DNA of 30,823 nt from Ophiothrix spiculata (lineage: Eukaryota; Echinodermata; Ophiuroidea; Amphilepidida; Ophiotrichidae). Shown piece by piece: positions 20,189 through 30,793 of the stretch (position 1 is the first letter of the stretch; each line of letters opens with the position of its first letter). The notes beneath the pieces are model-generated. The model ran no database searches. It saw only the letters and a program-made list of their open reading frames with translations, and was not told the origin of the DNA. The DNA lies in the NCBI GenBank assembly GCA_000969725.1, contig JXSR01S007653.1; one strand, 5' to 3'. Made by a program: the position numbers and the translations under genes.

Positions 20189-20300
20189 AACAATTATAAT
20201 ACACCGCGTACTGAAGTTGGAGTAGCCGAGTGAGTTGGACAACTTTGACATCAGCACAAGGTGCATCATTTTTGTACAATTTCACGAGCGCCAAGTAAAG
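20189..20300. repeat. Palindrome-family stem-loop, copy 3 (centre deleted)
   Basis: Has accgcgtactgaagttgg and then jumps to agtagccgagtgagttggac, so the left half of the loop and part of the stem are missing. The right arm through tgtacaatttcacgagcgcc is intact and ends aagtaaagagcagttatt. Confidence 0.8.
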
Positions 20301-20406
20301 AGCAGTTATTAATCTATTTCATACACGGCAATGGATAAAATAAAATTCCAAATAAATTAAACGGCATAATTATTTTAAAATGTGTTTGCTATTTATAGAT
20401 TAATAA

Positions 20407-20553
20407 ACTGCGTATTACTTGACGCGAGTGAAATTGTACAACAATAATGCAACGCGTGCTGAAGTCGGAGTTGCCTGCACTCACTTGGCGTAGCCGAGTA
20501 TGAATAACTTTGACTTTAGCACAAGGCGTATTATTCACGAGCGCCAAGTAAAG
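20407..20553. repeat. Palindrome-family stem-loop, copy 4
   Basis: The left outer arm attacttgacgcgagtgaaa and right outer terminus ttcacgagcgccaagtaa are inverse to each other. The inner arms gctgaagtcggagttg and caactttgac counterparts (aataactttgactttagc) pair imperfectly. The right arm lacks part of the tttgtacaat segment. Confidence 0.82.
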
Positions 20554-20700
20554 ATAAGTTATTAATCTAATTCATACACGACAATGATTAGAATAAAATT
20601 GTTAAGAAATTAAACGGCATAATTATTTAAAAATGTGTTTGCTATTTTAATAGAAAATACAACCATTCTTCGTCCTATGTTAATCATAGTAATTTAATTT

Positions 20701-22550
20701 TTAAATGAGAAACGAGATATTTGTGGGTTTTATAATAGGTTTATGCAAAGTTCAGTACTATTGGCCTCATTATCATAATATAGATAAAAGGGGGAAAAAC
20801 CCAGTTAACTTAAAAGATAAACAAAGTTTGTACTTTTATAATATTTTGAGACAACTATCGTATTTAATTTTGATACAGTAATGTCAATCAATTCATACAA
20901 AGCTCTGCAATCAATTGATTGAAACTACTACCAAATAGCGATTTATGGCGATTTAGTCAAAATATTTGTAAATTTCACAAAACATTAACTAGGCATCAAA
21001 ATATAGCTATTGTATTTTGATAACTTCATTGTAGATCATTTCAGAACACTGTCTGTCTCTCTGCTGAAATACGAGCAATATTGCTGTAGCCTGGAGGTCA
21101 AAGTCTGATATATCAGATATAAAGCCAATGTCCACCAAATCCCTTTTGACAGATCGTTGATGTCTTTTTCTCACCTCTGTTTCTGGTTTTCTTCAAAAAA
21201 AAAAAGACAAAAATCATTGTTCATATATCATACCACAAATTATATGCGCAGTCAACACCCATGACTATTGCGATGGCGCTAACAGGGCGACATGCCAGAT
21301 GCGAAGCCCATTTTTTTGTTGACATCTTAGTCGCTGATTTCCATCAGCAATTTGAAGTGTATACAAGTGAATCGCGACGCAAATCTAGAAGCCACAATAC
21401 CAAAAAAGAACAATGGTCTTTGGATATTTTGTACGTGAGTTACGTCTAAAGGATATTTAGGGTGTTATTATCATTGGAATCTTCTGATTGGCCTTGAGAT
21501 GATACCATCGCACTTCTATACTATTTAAAGTCTTATTAATGACTTGTGAGTGGTAAAATTGTGATTGATATGAGTTAATTACCATCGTACCTTGTAGCAC
21601 TCGGTTGATGACAATATTAGATAGTGCCCCAACAGAACACGGCCATTGCATTGACAGACTATGACTACAGGTTCAAATCTGTCTTCCAACAGTTTCAAAA
21701 TTGGACTATCAATTTGGGAACTATTAAAAAGTTGTGAGTTCATAATGCATTTTAGATATGAAATGAAGGACGTTCACTCAGCATACGCAATGTTAATGAG
21801 CGGGTAATGACGGGTAATGTCTTCACCAATATTAAGGGTGTTTACATTTTATACTTACGTTTTGTTCACGTTGCATGTGACAGGCTGTGCTTGTTTTCAA
21901 AAACTGCAAACCAATTTTTTAGAAAAAATGAAAGGACAAGAAAACGATCAGACAAAGATCGCAAATTGAATTGACATTTAGTTGCACTTCTACTCTTTTC
22001 GTTAATTGATTATAGATGGTTGAAAACGGTCACACATGGAAATATTTATCATTTGCAATTTTATAGTTTATTAAGACGCTTAGGAATATTAGCACATTGT
22101 AATATGATGGTTGGTATTGTACCTAATGAAATAGATATTTCACGCTTATGCTCATCTATTTTGCCTATTAATCAAATACACAAGTATCTTTTGGGAATTG
22201 TATGTGCTATGTTAGTTGAAAAAATTGATATCGCATGTTTTGAATATCTTTATCTTTCTAGATAGATTTAATTTTATATCAAAGAAACAGGAAATTATAT
22301 CACATATCTGAGAAAAGGACAATAAAAAAATAAAAATATCTTTCATATAAATCAGTGTTGCAAATTCAAACTTAACAATTGTCGTGCATGGTAACATAAA
22401 TGATTATAATAAAATTTAGATCAGATTTAAAAAAAAAACGATATAAAAGACGCTCTAATTAAAATTGGGAAACATGTTTTACTTGGTTTTGTTTTGTTCT
22501 GTTCGTTTCATCTATGTATGTGTCAGGGGGTTGCTAAAAATAATCGTCGC
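20701..22550. other. Unassigned AT-rich region right of the duplicated array
   Basis: No TIR pair, LINE motif or module match was found. Two frames were considered: 21261-21446 (62 residues, somewhat less AT-rich) and 22020-22262 (81 residues). Neither has a recognisable domain, a convincing promoter or splice context, so neither is called. Poly-A tracts occur near 21196-21206 and 22429-22438. Confidence 0.45.
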
Positions 22551-22830
22551 TGTTCTGACATACCGGCACAAGAGGTATTTTTGACAAAATGAGTTAAGCT
22601 TGATTTCTGAATCTCTTTTGTTATGCCTTGTTTAAAAAGTCATGTGCCGGTATGTCTGAACACAAACAATCCATTTCGTATGGCACATAAGTCCTATGTA
22701 TTTCCTTATCATATTTCCTTTGTTATTCCTTTGTTTACTCTTGTGCCGGTATGTCTGAACACATTTTGCTGTGGCACATAACGTTATGTATTTCCTTATA
22801 GTTTGTGTGGCACATAACGAAAAACTCTCA
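22551..22830. repeat. Tandem plus inverted repeat around gtgccggtatgtc
   Basis: gtgccggtatgtctgaacac occurs at 22644 and 22743 (period 99), each followed by a version of tggcacataa..ttatgtatttccttat. Its inverse, tgttctgacataccggcaca, lies at 22551-22570, and a third gtgtggcacataacg is at 22806-22820. This is either a minisatellite or a transposon with subterminal repeats. Confidence 0.8.
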
Positions 22831-23112
22831 ACAGCCATAGAGGAACAATCATAATTCTACATAACAGTAGCCTCCATATTATCCCATTCATCTCTATAAA
22901 ACACTCCGCAATTAACTCGTGTTGTCTGTTAGACTTAATGATGGTATAAAGTTGCAAGTTAATTATGTGCCTACTAAAGCAAGTGTTAAAGTCAGTATCA
23001 AAATTCCATCTGATATTGTCGATAATTAAGAAATTGCGTCGATTGAGAGCTATGTTAAGTGAGCCATGTTGACTCCAGTCTGTGATGATTTTGATAATGC
23101 TATCATGCTATC
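22831..23112. other. Unassigned spacer
   Basis: AT-rich, nothing recognisable seen. Confidence 0.4.
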
Positions 23113-23115
23113 TTA

Positions 23116-23991
23116 AGGTGCGTTTACATTGCGACGTATCGGGGGTAACGACAAGCAACGTAGACGTAGCGAATTGTACTTTTGAATTTTACGCCGGTGT
23201 AATGAAATACAGCGTCCGTGTGACTTAAATGTCCTAGCTACTATTAAAATGTGTAGAACGTACTTGTACATGTGCGATCAATAAATCATCGATTGCGACT
23301 TATTCCGTGTAGTTCTATTAGACCCGGACCCTTGGTTATGGGGGACACTCAGTCTCATCACACCGGTCCTCGTTAGTTAACGTTGACACAAGTCTCTAGC
23401 CTACGCCTGTCGTTACTATCGGTCGCTTTCAGTTACAAGTTTTACAATTTTGGGATGACATAGAATAAGATTTGATGTCGTCGAGATTTCGTTGGCCACC
23501 GCAACCCTCAGTTCTTTGACGTTTCCATGACCGTTTGTAGCAGTTTGTAGTCGTTTAGAGGTCGTCACAATTTCGTTGGCAATCATTATCAACATCAGTA
23601 TGTTGCAGGGATGTGAGTAGGTATGATTGTACCACCTGTACAAACTTCAAGTCACGTTAATGTTGCCGTGACCATTCGATAGCATTCGTTCCTTTACGTC
23701 AGCCAAGGTCAGCATTTGCCGCCTCACTACGTTGCTTACAGTTGTTCGTCGATGAGAAGTCGTCACCCATCGTCAAACCAAACTCTTAATTTATAAGTAT
23801 AAATACTACTAAGTCTTCGTTTCTTTCAGCACTCACTCGTCACTTGTTGCCGTGGTGTCGCTGAGGGTCGTTACTATCCGTCAACAAACTCTGATTGTTC
23901 ATCTTTGCTCGTCGCTTGTTGTCCAGGATTTTGTGTTTTTGGAATACGTTACCCTATGTCGAGGGCATGTCGTCGCAATGTAAACGCACCT
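23116..23991. mobile_element. 876-bp TIR element with TTA flanks
   Basis: The left end aggtgcgtttacattgcgac and right end gtcgcaatgtaaacgcacct are exact inverses for at least 20 bp (22 with the next base on each side). TTA flanks at 23113-23115 and 23992-23994. The interior is less AT-rich, with repeated gtcgtta..atc and tttcgttgg phrases, but has no transposase-like frame. A 3-bp TTA duplication would fit PIF/Harbinger, but no empty site is present, and TTAA/TTTA cannot be excluded as the original flank. Confidence 0.85.
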
Positions 23992-24040
23992 TTAGCGTCT
24001 GTGTATTATGTACATTTAGGTATTGCAGTTTTAAGTGTTA

Positions 24041-25304
24041 CAGGGTGTCCCAATAAACATTGTGCATGGAAACGGCGCTGATTTTCTTAAAAGTTAGGCA
24101 CACCAGCGACCTCAAAGTTATACATATTTAAGCCCATAGTTTTGTTCATCATCGTTGAAAATTTCAAGAAAATTAATCGATGCAAATCAGAGATATCATA
24201 GATTTTGTCTGTTTGTATCATTTTTCTTCTGCACAATGGGATTCCTGAGGTTAAGCATGTTCACAAAGAACATCGAAAGGGTCTTTACAACATTAACGGT
24301 TGAATAGTTTAGAGTGAGAAAGTCACTGCATACGTTTCGCCAATATTCTTTAAGAGGTAATCATATTAAGCCACTTTGGAAATGTTCCTTTTTTACTTTT
24401 TCTGTTTTTGTCATTTTCTCTATATTATATATGATTTTTTTCTATTCGAAAAAGTACACACGGACAATAAAATAGGTTTATTGGCAACATTACTCAATGC
24501 TTCCTATATATTGTTTATATGCTAAGGGAAAGCTGTTTTTTTTTTCTTCTTTTGGAAACTGAAAACTTAATAACAAAGTAAATGATATTTATATTTGTAT
24601 ATATTTGCATCTAAAACCAAAAACTAAAAAAACAAACAAAAACAGATACTTGTCTTAGTTCTTATTTCAGGTCAAAAGCAGTGAGTCCATCACAAGGTTA
24701 GTATTAATGACAATTGTTCAGAAAAGGGAAAACCTCAACGAAATCTTTTAATCAAAAATCTTTTAATAGATCTGGCTGCTCGCATTGCTTCTAAAAATTC
24801 TAACATCGGCAAAATAATGTTGTTTCTTAATATCAAACAATAAAAACATAAATCAATCACATGATATTTGTGTCATTAGTGTTTTAATACTTGCGTTGTT
24901 TTATATTTTGGTTCTATTCTGATAGTTCTGTCAGTGGTCGTTTTTCACTTGTTCACTTTATTTTTTTCTAGTCATTAACATGCTGCACATCCGTCAATCT
25001 GTCTCCATTGGCTTTGACTCTATAATACCATGAGAAATCATTTGCAGTAATTTTCTCAAGCACTGATTTCGCATAGACCCTTTTTCATGCTCTCTGATTA
25101 CAGGCTTAACCACAGGATTCTCATTGTGCAGGAGGAAAATGATACAAGCTGACAAAATCATCGATATCTTTGGTTTGCCTTGATCGATTCTCTTGATTTT
25201 TTTAGCGATGATGATTAAAATATATAATTTTGAGATCCCTGGAGTGCCTAACTTCTGAGAAAATCAGCGCTGTTTCCATGCACAATGTTTATTGGGACAC
25301 CCTG
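24041..25304. mobile_element. 1264-bp element with long TIRs and TA flanks (Tc1/mariner-like, non-autonomous)
   Basis: The ends CAGGGTGTCCCAATAAACAT and ATGTTTATTGGGACACCCTG are perfect inverses flanked by TA (24039-24040, 25305-25306). Imperfect inverted similarity continues inward for about 240 bases or more: cagcgctgattttct, gatatcatagattttgtc / gacaaaatcatcgatatc, ctgcacaatgggattcctga and agaccctttt counterparts. The centre is AT-rich without an ORF. TA duplication is the Tc1/mariner hallmark; the superfamily call is inference. Confidence 0.88.
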
Positions 25305-25306
25305 TA

Positions 25307-27737
25307 TTAGTAGTAACTCAGATTTGGTTGTTTACAAGTGTATCTGACATATTTGAAACGATTTAATTTTGATAGCCATTATTTGATTAATTTAATGTCA
25401 TCCTAAATAATAATTAGATATAATGATAGTTCAAATGTAAATATATTAGCATAATTCACAAAATGTTGTTGTGTATTTGTAAGGCAAATAAGTTTATTTT
25501 ATGTTACAGGACATGAAACATAAATACAAAATGCCTTTATGTTTCTGTTTTTATTTTAACAAACTTACTTTCAATTTTATATAGACGTTGATGTGTAGAC
25601 ATAATTTTTTTGCTTTTATTAACCTATTTTGCAGTAAATTATTTTTCACCCATTCTTTTTTCAATGCGAAAACTTACCCAGCACAGCTATTATTGTACAG
25701 ACGATTTCAATCGGTTTCATCGATCCGATTAGCAAGCAGAGTCCTAATTAGATGACGTCAAGCAGTACACGTATAACGGTTTACTATTGTAAATATTACA
25801 AACATTTCTGACTCTTTGATCTTTATCGTCCATTATTTATTTTTTATATAACACGGAACGAAATTTGAATAGTGCAATGTGATTGTTGAAATATCGAGCT
25901 TTAATAGGGTATACATTTCATTGTTTTTCGCTTCCTATTACGTTTTTTCGCTCGTAATATTCATAAAAATTTTCAGAAAATAAAAGCTCAAATCAGCCAG
26001 ACATGTGCTTATAAACGCAATTAAATCATCTATGACGTAGGACAAGACATGCGCACCTTTATAAAAAATGCTAATTCGCCGATTAACTAACGCTGCGTGA
26101 CTTGTATTATTGAATATCAATGTATAATATTTGACCCACATTCAAAAGGTCAAATCGGTGATTCGCTGAAGATTAAATGCGCAGAATCAGTTCAATTAGA
26201 CATCAGAACCCCTGTTGAGTTGAAATTGCACAGGGCTTGAGTTAGGCGATATTATCTGTGCCCAGGGTGCCAAAACGCATTTTGCACAGAATTACACAGT
26301 CAAGGTTTGCATTTTTCATCCGTTTCCATTGTCACGGGTTTATCTAGGTGTGAAGGGGGCAATACAGTTTGCAAACCCTATTTTGGTGGTGCACATGGGT
26401 TACCTGCAAATCATTCTTGACTCTTCCTTCAGCAAGACGCTAAACAAACGTTAAAGTCATAATTTACATTTAGATTAATTTATTAGCTGTATGTTGCCAG
26501 TTAGTAAAGCGTCACGAGTCTTAGCCAGGTGAAATCGGCAGATATAGCTCGAGCTATTTACTATTAACATTTCAATCAACATATCTTTATTTGCTTTGTA
26601 ACCAACAAAGATGATTTTGCTTACGATTTCTAAACATAGTTCGGACCATAAGGTCTTAGTTGGGGTTTGAAAATGTTACTACTTGTAAATCCTAAAGAAG
26701 CTATCTTAGCTCTTTTTATAGACGATCATGAGAAAAAATCGATGCTTCAAAATTAATAATTGCATGTATTAAAGGCTGTTCGTATATTCGATAACCTTGA
26801 ACATCAAACTTCAGATGTGTTTTTACCAAAATAAATCCAGATACTGATTATCATTTTGATATATTATTTGTCCTTAATGAATCTAATTAGACATTGTATA
26901 CCTCTACCAATGTTCACCCTTTTGTTAAAGTTATATTTTACCTTCTCTTGATATTGCGCTGTAACTTTTAATTATTCATTATCATGATTATGTTCAAGTG
27001 ACTTTCTGTGTACATTTAATTAGTTGGAAAATAAACAACATATGTAACGTGTACTAAGTTTTAATGTCATCATACATTGGCCAACATTACCCTTGAAAAG
27101 AGACTAATATAATCATCCAGACCTTGCTATTGGCGCGTATGCAGCAGCGGATGACATTTCTTTCAACTCCTGAAGAGGCATATTAATAAGAATAAAAGCA
27201 TTAGGCGAATAGTGTCTACCTATTAATCTGCATAGCCTAAAACACCAATCGTAAGCATACACAATCAATACAGTGTAAACTTATGTTATTCAGTCTTAAC
27301 CTTAATATGACCTTCATTCATTTTCCCAATAAGCCATATTTGAAAAATTGATTAATTTCTGTGACAGTTTTTAGCAACGATATTAGCAGAATTTCTCCCG
27401 ATATCTGTATGAAACATTCATGGAATAGTCCCTTTACTAATTGGCTTTGGGAATTGGCGGCTTACATGGACATTTATACCTAACTTAGGGTAAGAGAACC
27501 CGAGATAAAGTAATTTGAATTTTCCTGAGGAATCTCATGCCTTAAGCCTCATTGTTAATCCCCGAATATAGAACCAAAACGACACCTTTCATCGCGACTA
27601 ATTATTTCTTACAATGTAGACTAACGTGGTGATATGTATTCCACACCTTATATGAAAACACTATTGCTCATGCAATGTTGAATAATGGTAATTACGACAG
27701 TTCAGTCTAGTATCTTTAATGAAACCAAGTTGTATCA
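25307..27737. other. Unassigned single-copy AT-rich interval
   Basis: No repeats shared with the rest of the window, no TIR pair and no credible ORF (the longest, 25938-26141 on the minus strand, is 67 residues without motif). A small stem, gaaacataaa/tttatgtttc, lies near 25515-25545. A lone tgacgtca-type site (about 25753) and several taatta words are present, but these are expected by chance in AT-rich DNA. Confidence 0.45.
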
Positions 27738-27740
27738 TTA

Positions 27741-27987
27741 GGCGCTGGAGCACAATTAGGCCACAACTTTGTGAGGCCAACCGCAACTTGACCACAGCCT
27801 TGATTTTCCAAGATGGCGACCGTAGGATTCATTATGCACCTTTAAATGATGTCAAAACATGCACTTAATAGTTTACACTAATCTAGAGGTGAACAATCGA
27901 GATTACGGTCGCCATGTAGGAAAATCAAGGCTGTGGCCAGGTTGAGGACGGTCGCATAAAGTTGTGGCCTTATTGTGCCCCAACGCC
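27741..27987. mobile_element. 247-bp TIR element with TTA duplication
   Basis: The arms are about 85 bases and imperfectly inverse: ggcgctggagcacaattagg, ggccacaactttgtg, ccacagccttgattttcc and atggcgaccgta on the left, with their complements on the right, ending ccccaacgcc. TTA lies at 27738-27740 and 27988-27990. The 3-bp TTA flank fits PIF/Harbinger-like MITEs. There is no coding content. Confidence 0.85.
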
Positions 27988-27990
27988 TTA

Positions 27991-28616
27991 GCATTCCTAT
28001 TAATACAATAGTGAACTGTTTACCTTTGTATGAGCGTTCCATTGCTCATGATCAGGTCATGGTGCTAGGAAAATATTAATGTCAATGTCTTAAAGACCTT
28101 GATACAGTTCAGGGTTAGCAAACGAATAAAACAAAACGATCCCATACGGAGTCACAGAGGAATGTAGGCCTCAATACACCACCTGGCGGTCAGCACATCG
28201 TATTCTGGTAATTTCAAATTATCTCGTGTTTTTTGATGATCGGACCCTGTGGTACACTACCCATGTTATCACTATAATGATACATGGCGTATACATAGAG
28301 GTGATGATGGCCATTGCGTCTGCTGGTTTGGGCAGACAAAGGATGAAATATGGCAAATTTAATGAAATTTTATGAAGAAAGTATGACCTACCTGAAGGTG
28401 TCTTTTCTTTTTATGCAGTAATTCTATTATTTTATATAACAGTGATATGTATCTTTGAGCAATGTACAGATGACCGAATTATTCGATTAACATGATTAAA
28501 TAATACAATCATTAAAATAAGTCGGCAAAGTACATTTTTCACATTCTCTCGATGAAAATTTCAATTTAGTAGTTTCATATGAATTCGAATTGAGTAAAAA
28601 TTCTCCTTAGACGTTA
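27991..28616. other. Unassigned AT-rich spacer
   Basis: Nothing recognisable seen between the 247-bp element and the SINE. Confidence 0.4.
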
Positions 28617-28871
28617 GCGGGTTGGCGCAGCGGTAGTTACCTCGCCTTGCACCAATGAGGTCCCGGGTTCGAGTCCATGCTCGCTTCCGCAGGTTTTTCT
28701 CCGGGTGCTCCGGTCTTCCTCCTGCATTCAAAACTGAATTTAAAAAACATCTTGGAGCCCTGTTAAAGATAAACTTCTTTCAGCTTACTTGGTACCAAGT
28801 ACCAAGTTGGGTTTTTATGGCGAAAGCCTAAAGAAGGTTTTTTTTTTAAATAAAGCACTTTGAATGTTGAG
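28617..28871 (+). mobile_element. tRNA-derived SINE
   Basis: The head resembles a tRNA with RNA polymerase III internal promoter boxes: an A-box-like tggcgcagcgg (28623-28633) and a strong B box ggttcgagtcc (28666-28676), about 32 bases apart. It does not fold as a complete functional tRNA at its 3' side and continues into a body with ttttctccgggtgctccggt, then acttggtaccaagtaccaag, then a tail ending taaagcactttgaatg. A polymerase III head plus an unrelated body defines a SINE. The tail may be shared with a partner LINE, as in other SINEs. No clear target duplication was found. Confidence 0.85.
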
Positions 28872-29326
28872 TAGTTGGAATGCACTCCTTAATTTGAAGT
28901 ATCAGGTGTCCTCACTTCACCTTGCTTATTATCGGCTATCGACACTTGTTAACAAGCTCTGTTGCTTGCAATTATTAAGGTCTGTTCTGTAATACCTGGT
29001 CAATATTAGTTTACATTGATGCTTATCCAGGAGTAATTCGCCACACATAAGGACGCTTTAAACATTTATGGATCTGTAATATTAGCCCCGTAATCTGAGT
29101 AGGTGTTTAATATAAGGACTGAGTAACGATATAAAATATTAACAAAGTAGTATTATTTCTTTGTCTAATTCGCAAATTTTACATTTAACCAAGAAATGTT
29201 TTATTGTTGATGTAATGTTTTATAAAATTTATCAAACATCTGTTTCTTTGTCTGATTTTAAAATTAAGATAATTCTTATCAAAGCATAATTTTTTGAAAT
29301 GGATTAAAACACATATCTGATTCAAC
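28872..29326. other. Unassigned AT-rich spacer
   Basis: No ORF, TIR or shared repeat recognised. Confidence 0.4.
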
Positions 29327-29328
29327 TA

Positions 29329-29460
29329 CACACAGAAAAAAATTGTGTTAAAAAGGGAACATGGTTAACAGGTTGGGTTAAATTTTACCCAACATTGTGT
29401 AAAATTTAACCAAACCTGTTAACCATGTTCCCTTTTTAACACAACTTTTTTTTCTGTGTG
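29329..29460. mobile_element. 132-bp foldback element with TA flanks
   Basis: Almost the whole element is a hairpin: cacacagaaaaaaattgtgt.. through aaaagggaacatggttaaca pairs with the complementary right half ending ..acaactttttttt ctgtgtg. TA flanks at 29327-29328 and 29461-29462. Its size, TA flank and palindromic form fit a Tc1/mariner-type MITE. Confidence 0.88.
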
Positions 29461-29665
29461 TAACGGGTGAAATTTAAATAGTTTAAAATTATACTATAGT
29501 ACTGCATGTCAACAATGGAAATTATATCGCTATAACCACATATCAGAGGTAAAAAATATTTGTTTTTCAAAATATCATTTACCAAAGTGTCGAGTTATAT
29601 TACAATACGATACGTTTCACCATTTAATAATCCTTGCTTTTCTTCGACTGTGTTACCTAAAATAC

Positions 29666-29824
29666 ATATGTGTACCGCCACGGCAAAAGGGTCCAGTTGT
29701 CGACCCCTACATGTTGCTCATTGTAGCATATCTGATGTATACAAATACCATGCATTAGATATGCTACAAGGAGCAACATGTACGAGCCGACAACTGGACC
29801 CTTTTGCCGCGGCGGTACACATAT
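29666..29824. repeat. 159-bp long palindrome
   Basis: Arms of about 70 bases: atatgtgtaccgccacggca, aaaagggtccagttgtcg, acatgttgctc.ttgtagcat on the left and their complements on the right, with a short loop near 29740-29750. A 106-residue frame (29560-29877) and an overlapping minus-strand frame exist only because the arms mirror each other. Either a foldback transposon or a transcribed hairpin; sequence alone does not decide. Confidence 0.88.
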
Positions 29825-29977
29825 ACCATTACCATTATGTAATTTTCTATACCTGTGCAATTGTTTGGTTCTCTCTCTGACTTTTGACTCTTTAACATGA
29901 TAGCTGATTTCAAAACAAACTACGTCATTCAGATTGCAGATTAACATAATCAAAACATGTTAATCAACTAATTGGCA

Positions 29978-30041
29978 GCTTCTTTATAGCTTACTTGGTA
30001 CCAAGTACCAAGTTGGGTTTCCTTGGCGAAAGCCTAAACAA
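29978..30041 (+). mobile_element. Headless SINE fragment, related to 28617-28871
   Basis: cttcttt..agcttacttgg, accaagtaccaagttgggtt and tggcgaaagcctaaa match 28774-28835, but no tRNA-like head precedes them. A 21-base poly-T follows at 30052-30072. This is a 5'-truncated copy or another element sharing the same body domain. Confidence 0.75.
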
Positions 30042-30072
30042 GGTGAGGTGATTTTTTTTTTTTTTTTTTTTT

Positions 30073-30791
30073 AGAGAAAACATTAAACATCTAACGTATG
30101 TTAAGGTAATCAAGATCTCCGATAACAAGTTAAGTAGTCTTAAATCAACCTCCTGTTTAACATTTCAAGTGTATGTTAATGTCATCAAAGACATACGAAC
30201 TTACATTGCAGTGAAACACTCAGTCTGCGTTTTAATTAACCAATAAAAGTCTTTACTTAATGTTATTATTATGTTCGATTGCACATGACGTGGGCCTCAG
30301 TTCACATCGCGCGCCTGGTGGCGTGCTAAAGCGGGAAACGTTGGATGTCGTCTGCGAAGGAGAGATGTAAGGTAAACCCGAATATACCTTATATTGTATT
30401 ACAAATATAGATTGGTTGCACGTGTATGGTTGTGGCAAATTGGGAATTTAAATACAAATAGAGCGACAAAATTGCGGAAAAGAAGGAAGGTGGAAGAAAA
30501 AGTTTGCGTTGGAGATGTTTCATGAAAACAATTTGTGTATGATCAATATAATTATATAATTGAAGTTTTGATAGGGGACATATTTGTTTTGTTGATATAC
30601 AACATAGGCTTAGGAAGATTTTCAACATGGTGGTGGGGGGGGGGGGCGCAAATTTGCGAATAAGATCGGATGATTCAATCTATATACTCAAAAATTGAAG
30701 CGTTTTGACCAAATGTCGTAAAATATTAACCACGCATGTAAGAAATATTAAATTATTTTATAAATATTCTTATCGCCATTTTTAAAGAAGA
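30073..30791. other. Unassigned region with a small GC-richer patch
   Basis: About 30270-30375 is richer in GC (gtgggcctcagttcacatcg, gcgcgcctggtggcgtgc) than its surroundings and ends near aaggtaaac, which resembles a splice donor. The open frames there are short and unrecognised. A 12-base poly-G run lies at 30635-30646. I do not call an exon. Confidence 0.35.
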
Positions 30792-30793
30792 TA

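Larger units (their letters stand above)
19230..20700 (+). repeat. Module C'', copy 3
   Basis: The first 828 bases are identical to 15540-16367. The remainder is diverged from C' and contains two tandem palindrome units (20189-20400 and 20407-20650, each followed by a cagttattaatct/taagttattaatct..acggcataattat segment). It ends near tcatagtaatttaattt, matching the C' end at 16980-16997. Confidence 0.92.

Noticed and set aside
22020-22265. An 81-residue frame with fairly protein-like composition.
   Set aside because: No domain recognised and no promoter or splice evidence; a frame of this length is expected by chance. A protein search or transcript data could revive it.
20189-22838. A CRISPR-like array, because of repeats at 20189-20650 and 22551-22830.
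   Set aside because: Repeat number is two to three, units are long, diverged and partly inverted, and the genome is eukaryotic.
25753-25761. A CRE-like tgacgtca site as a promoter element.
   Set aside because: A single 8-base match without a nearby transcription unit is not evidence of function.
28617-28690. A functional tRNA gene.
   Set aside because: A and B boxes are present, but the acceptor and 3' portion do not complete a cloverleaf and the sequence runs on into a SINE body and tail.
29560-29953. Frames of 106 and 98 residues on opposite strands.
   Set aside because: Both are created by the 159-bp palindrome, whose arms translate as mirror images; no domain or start context.
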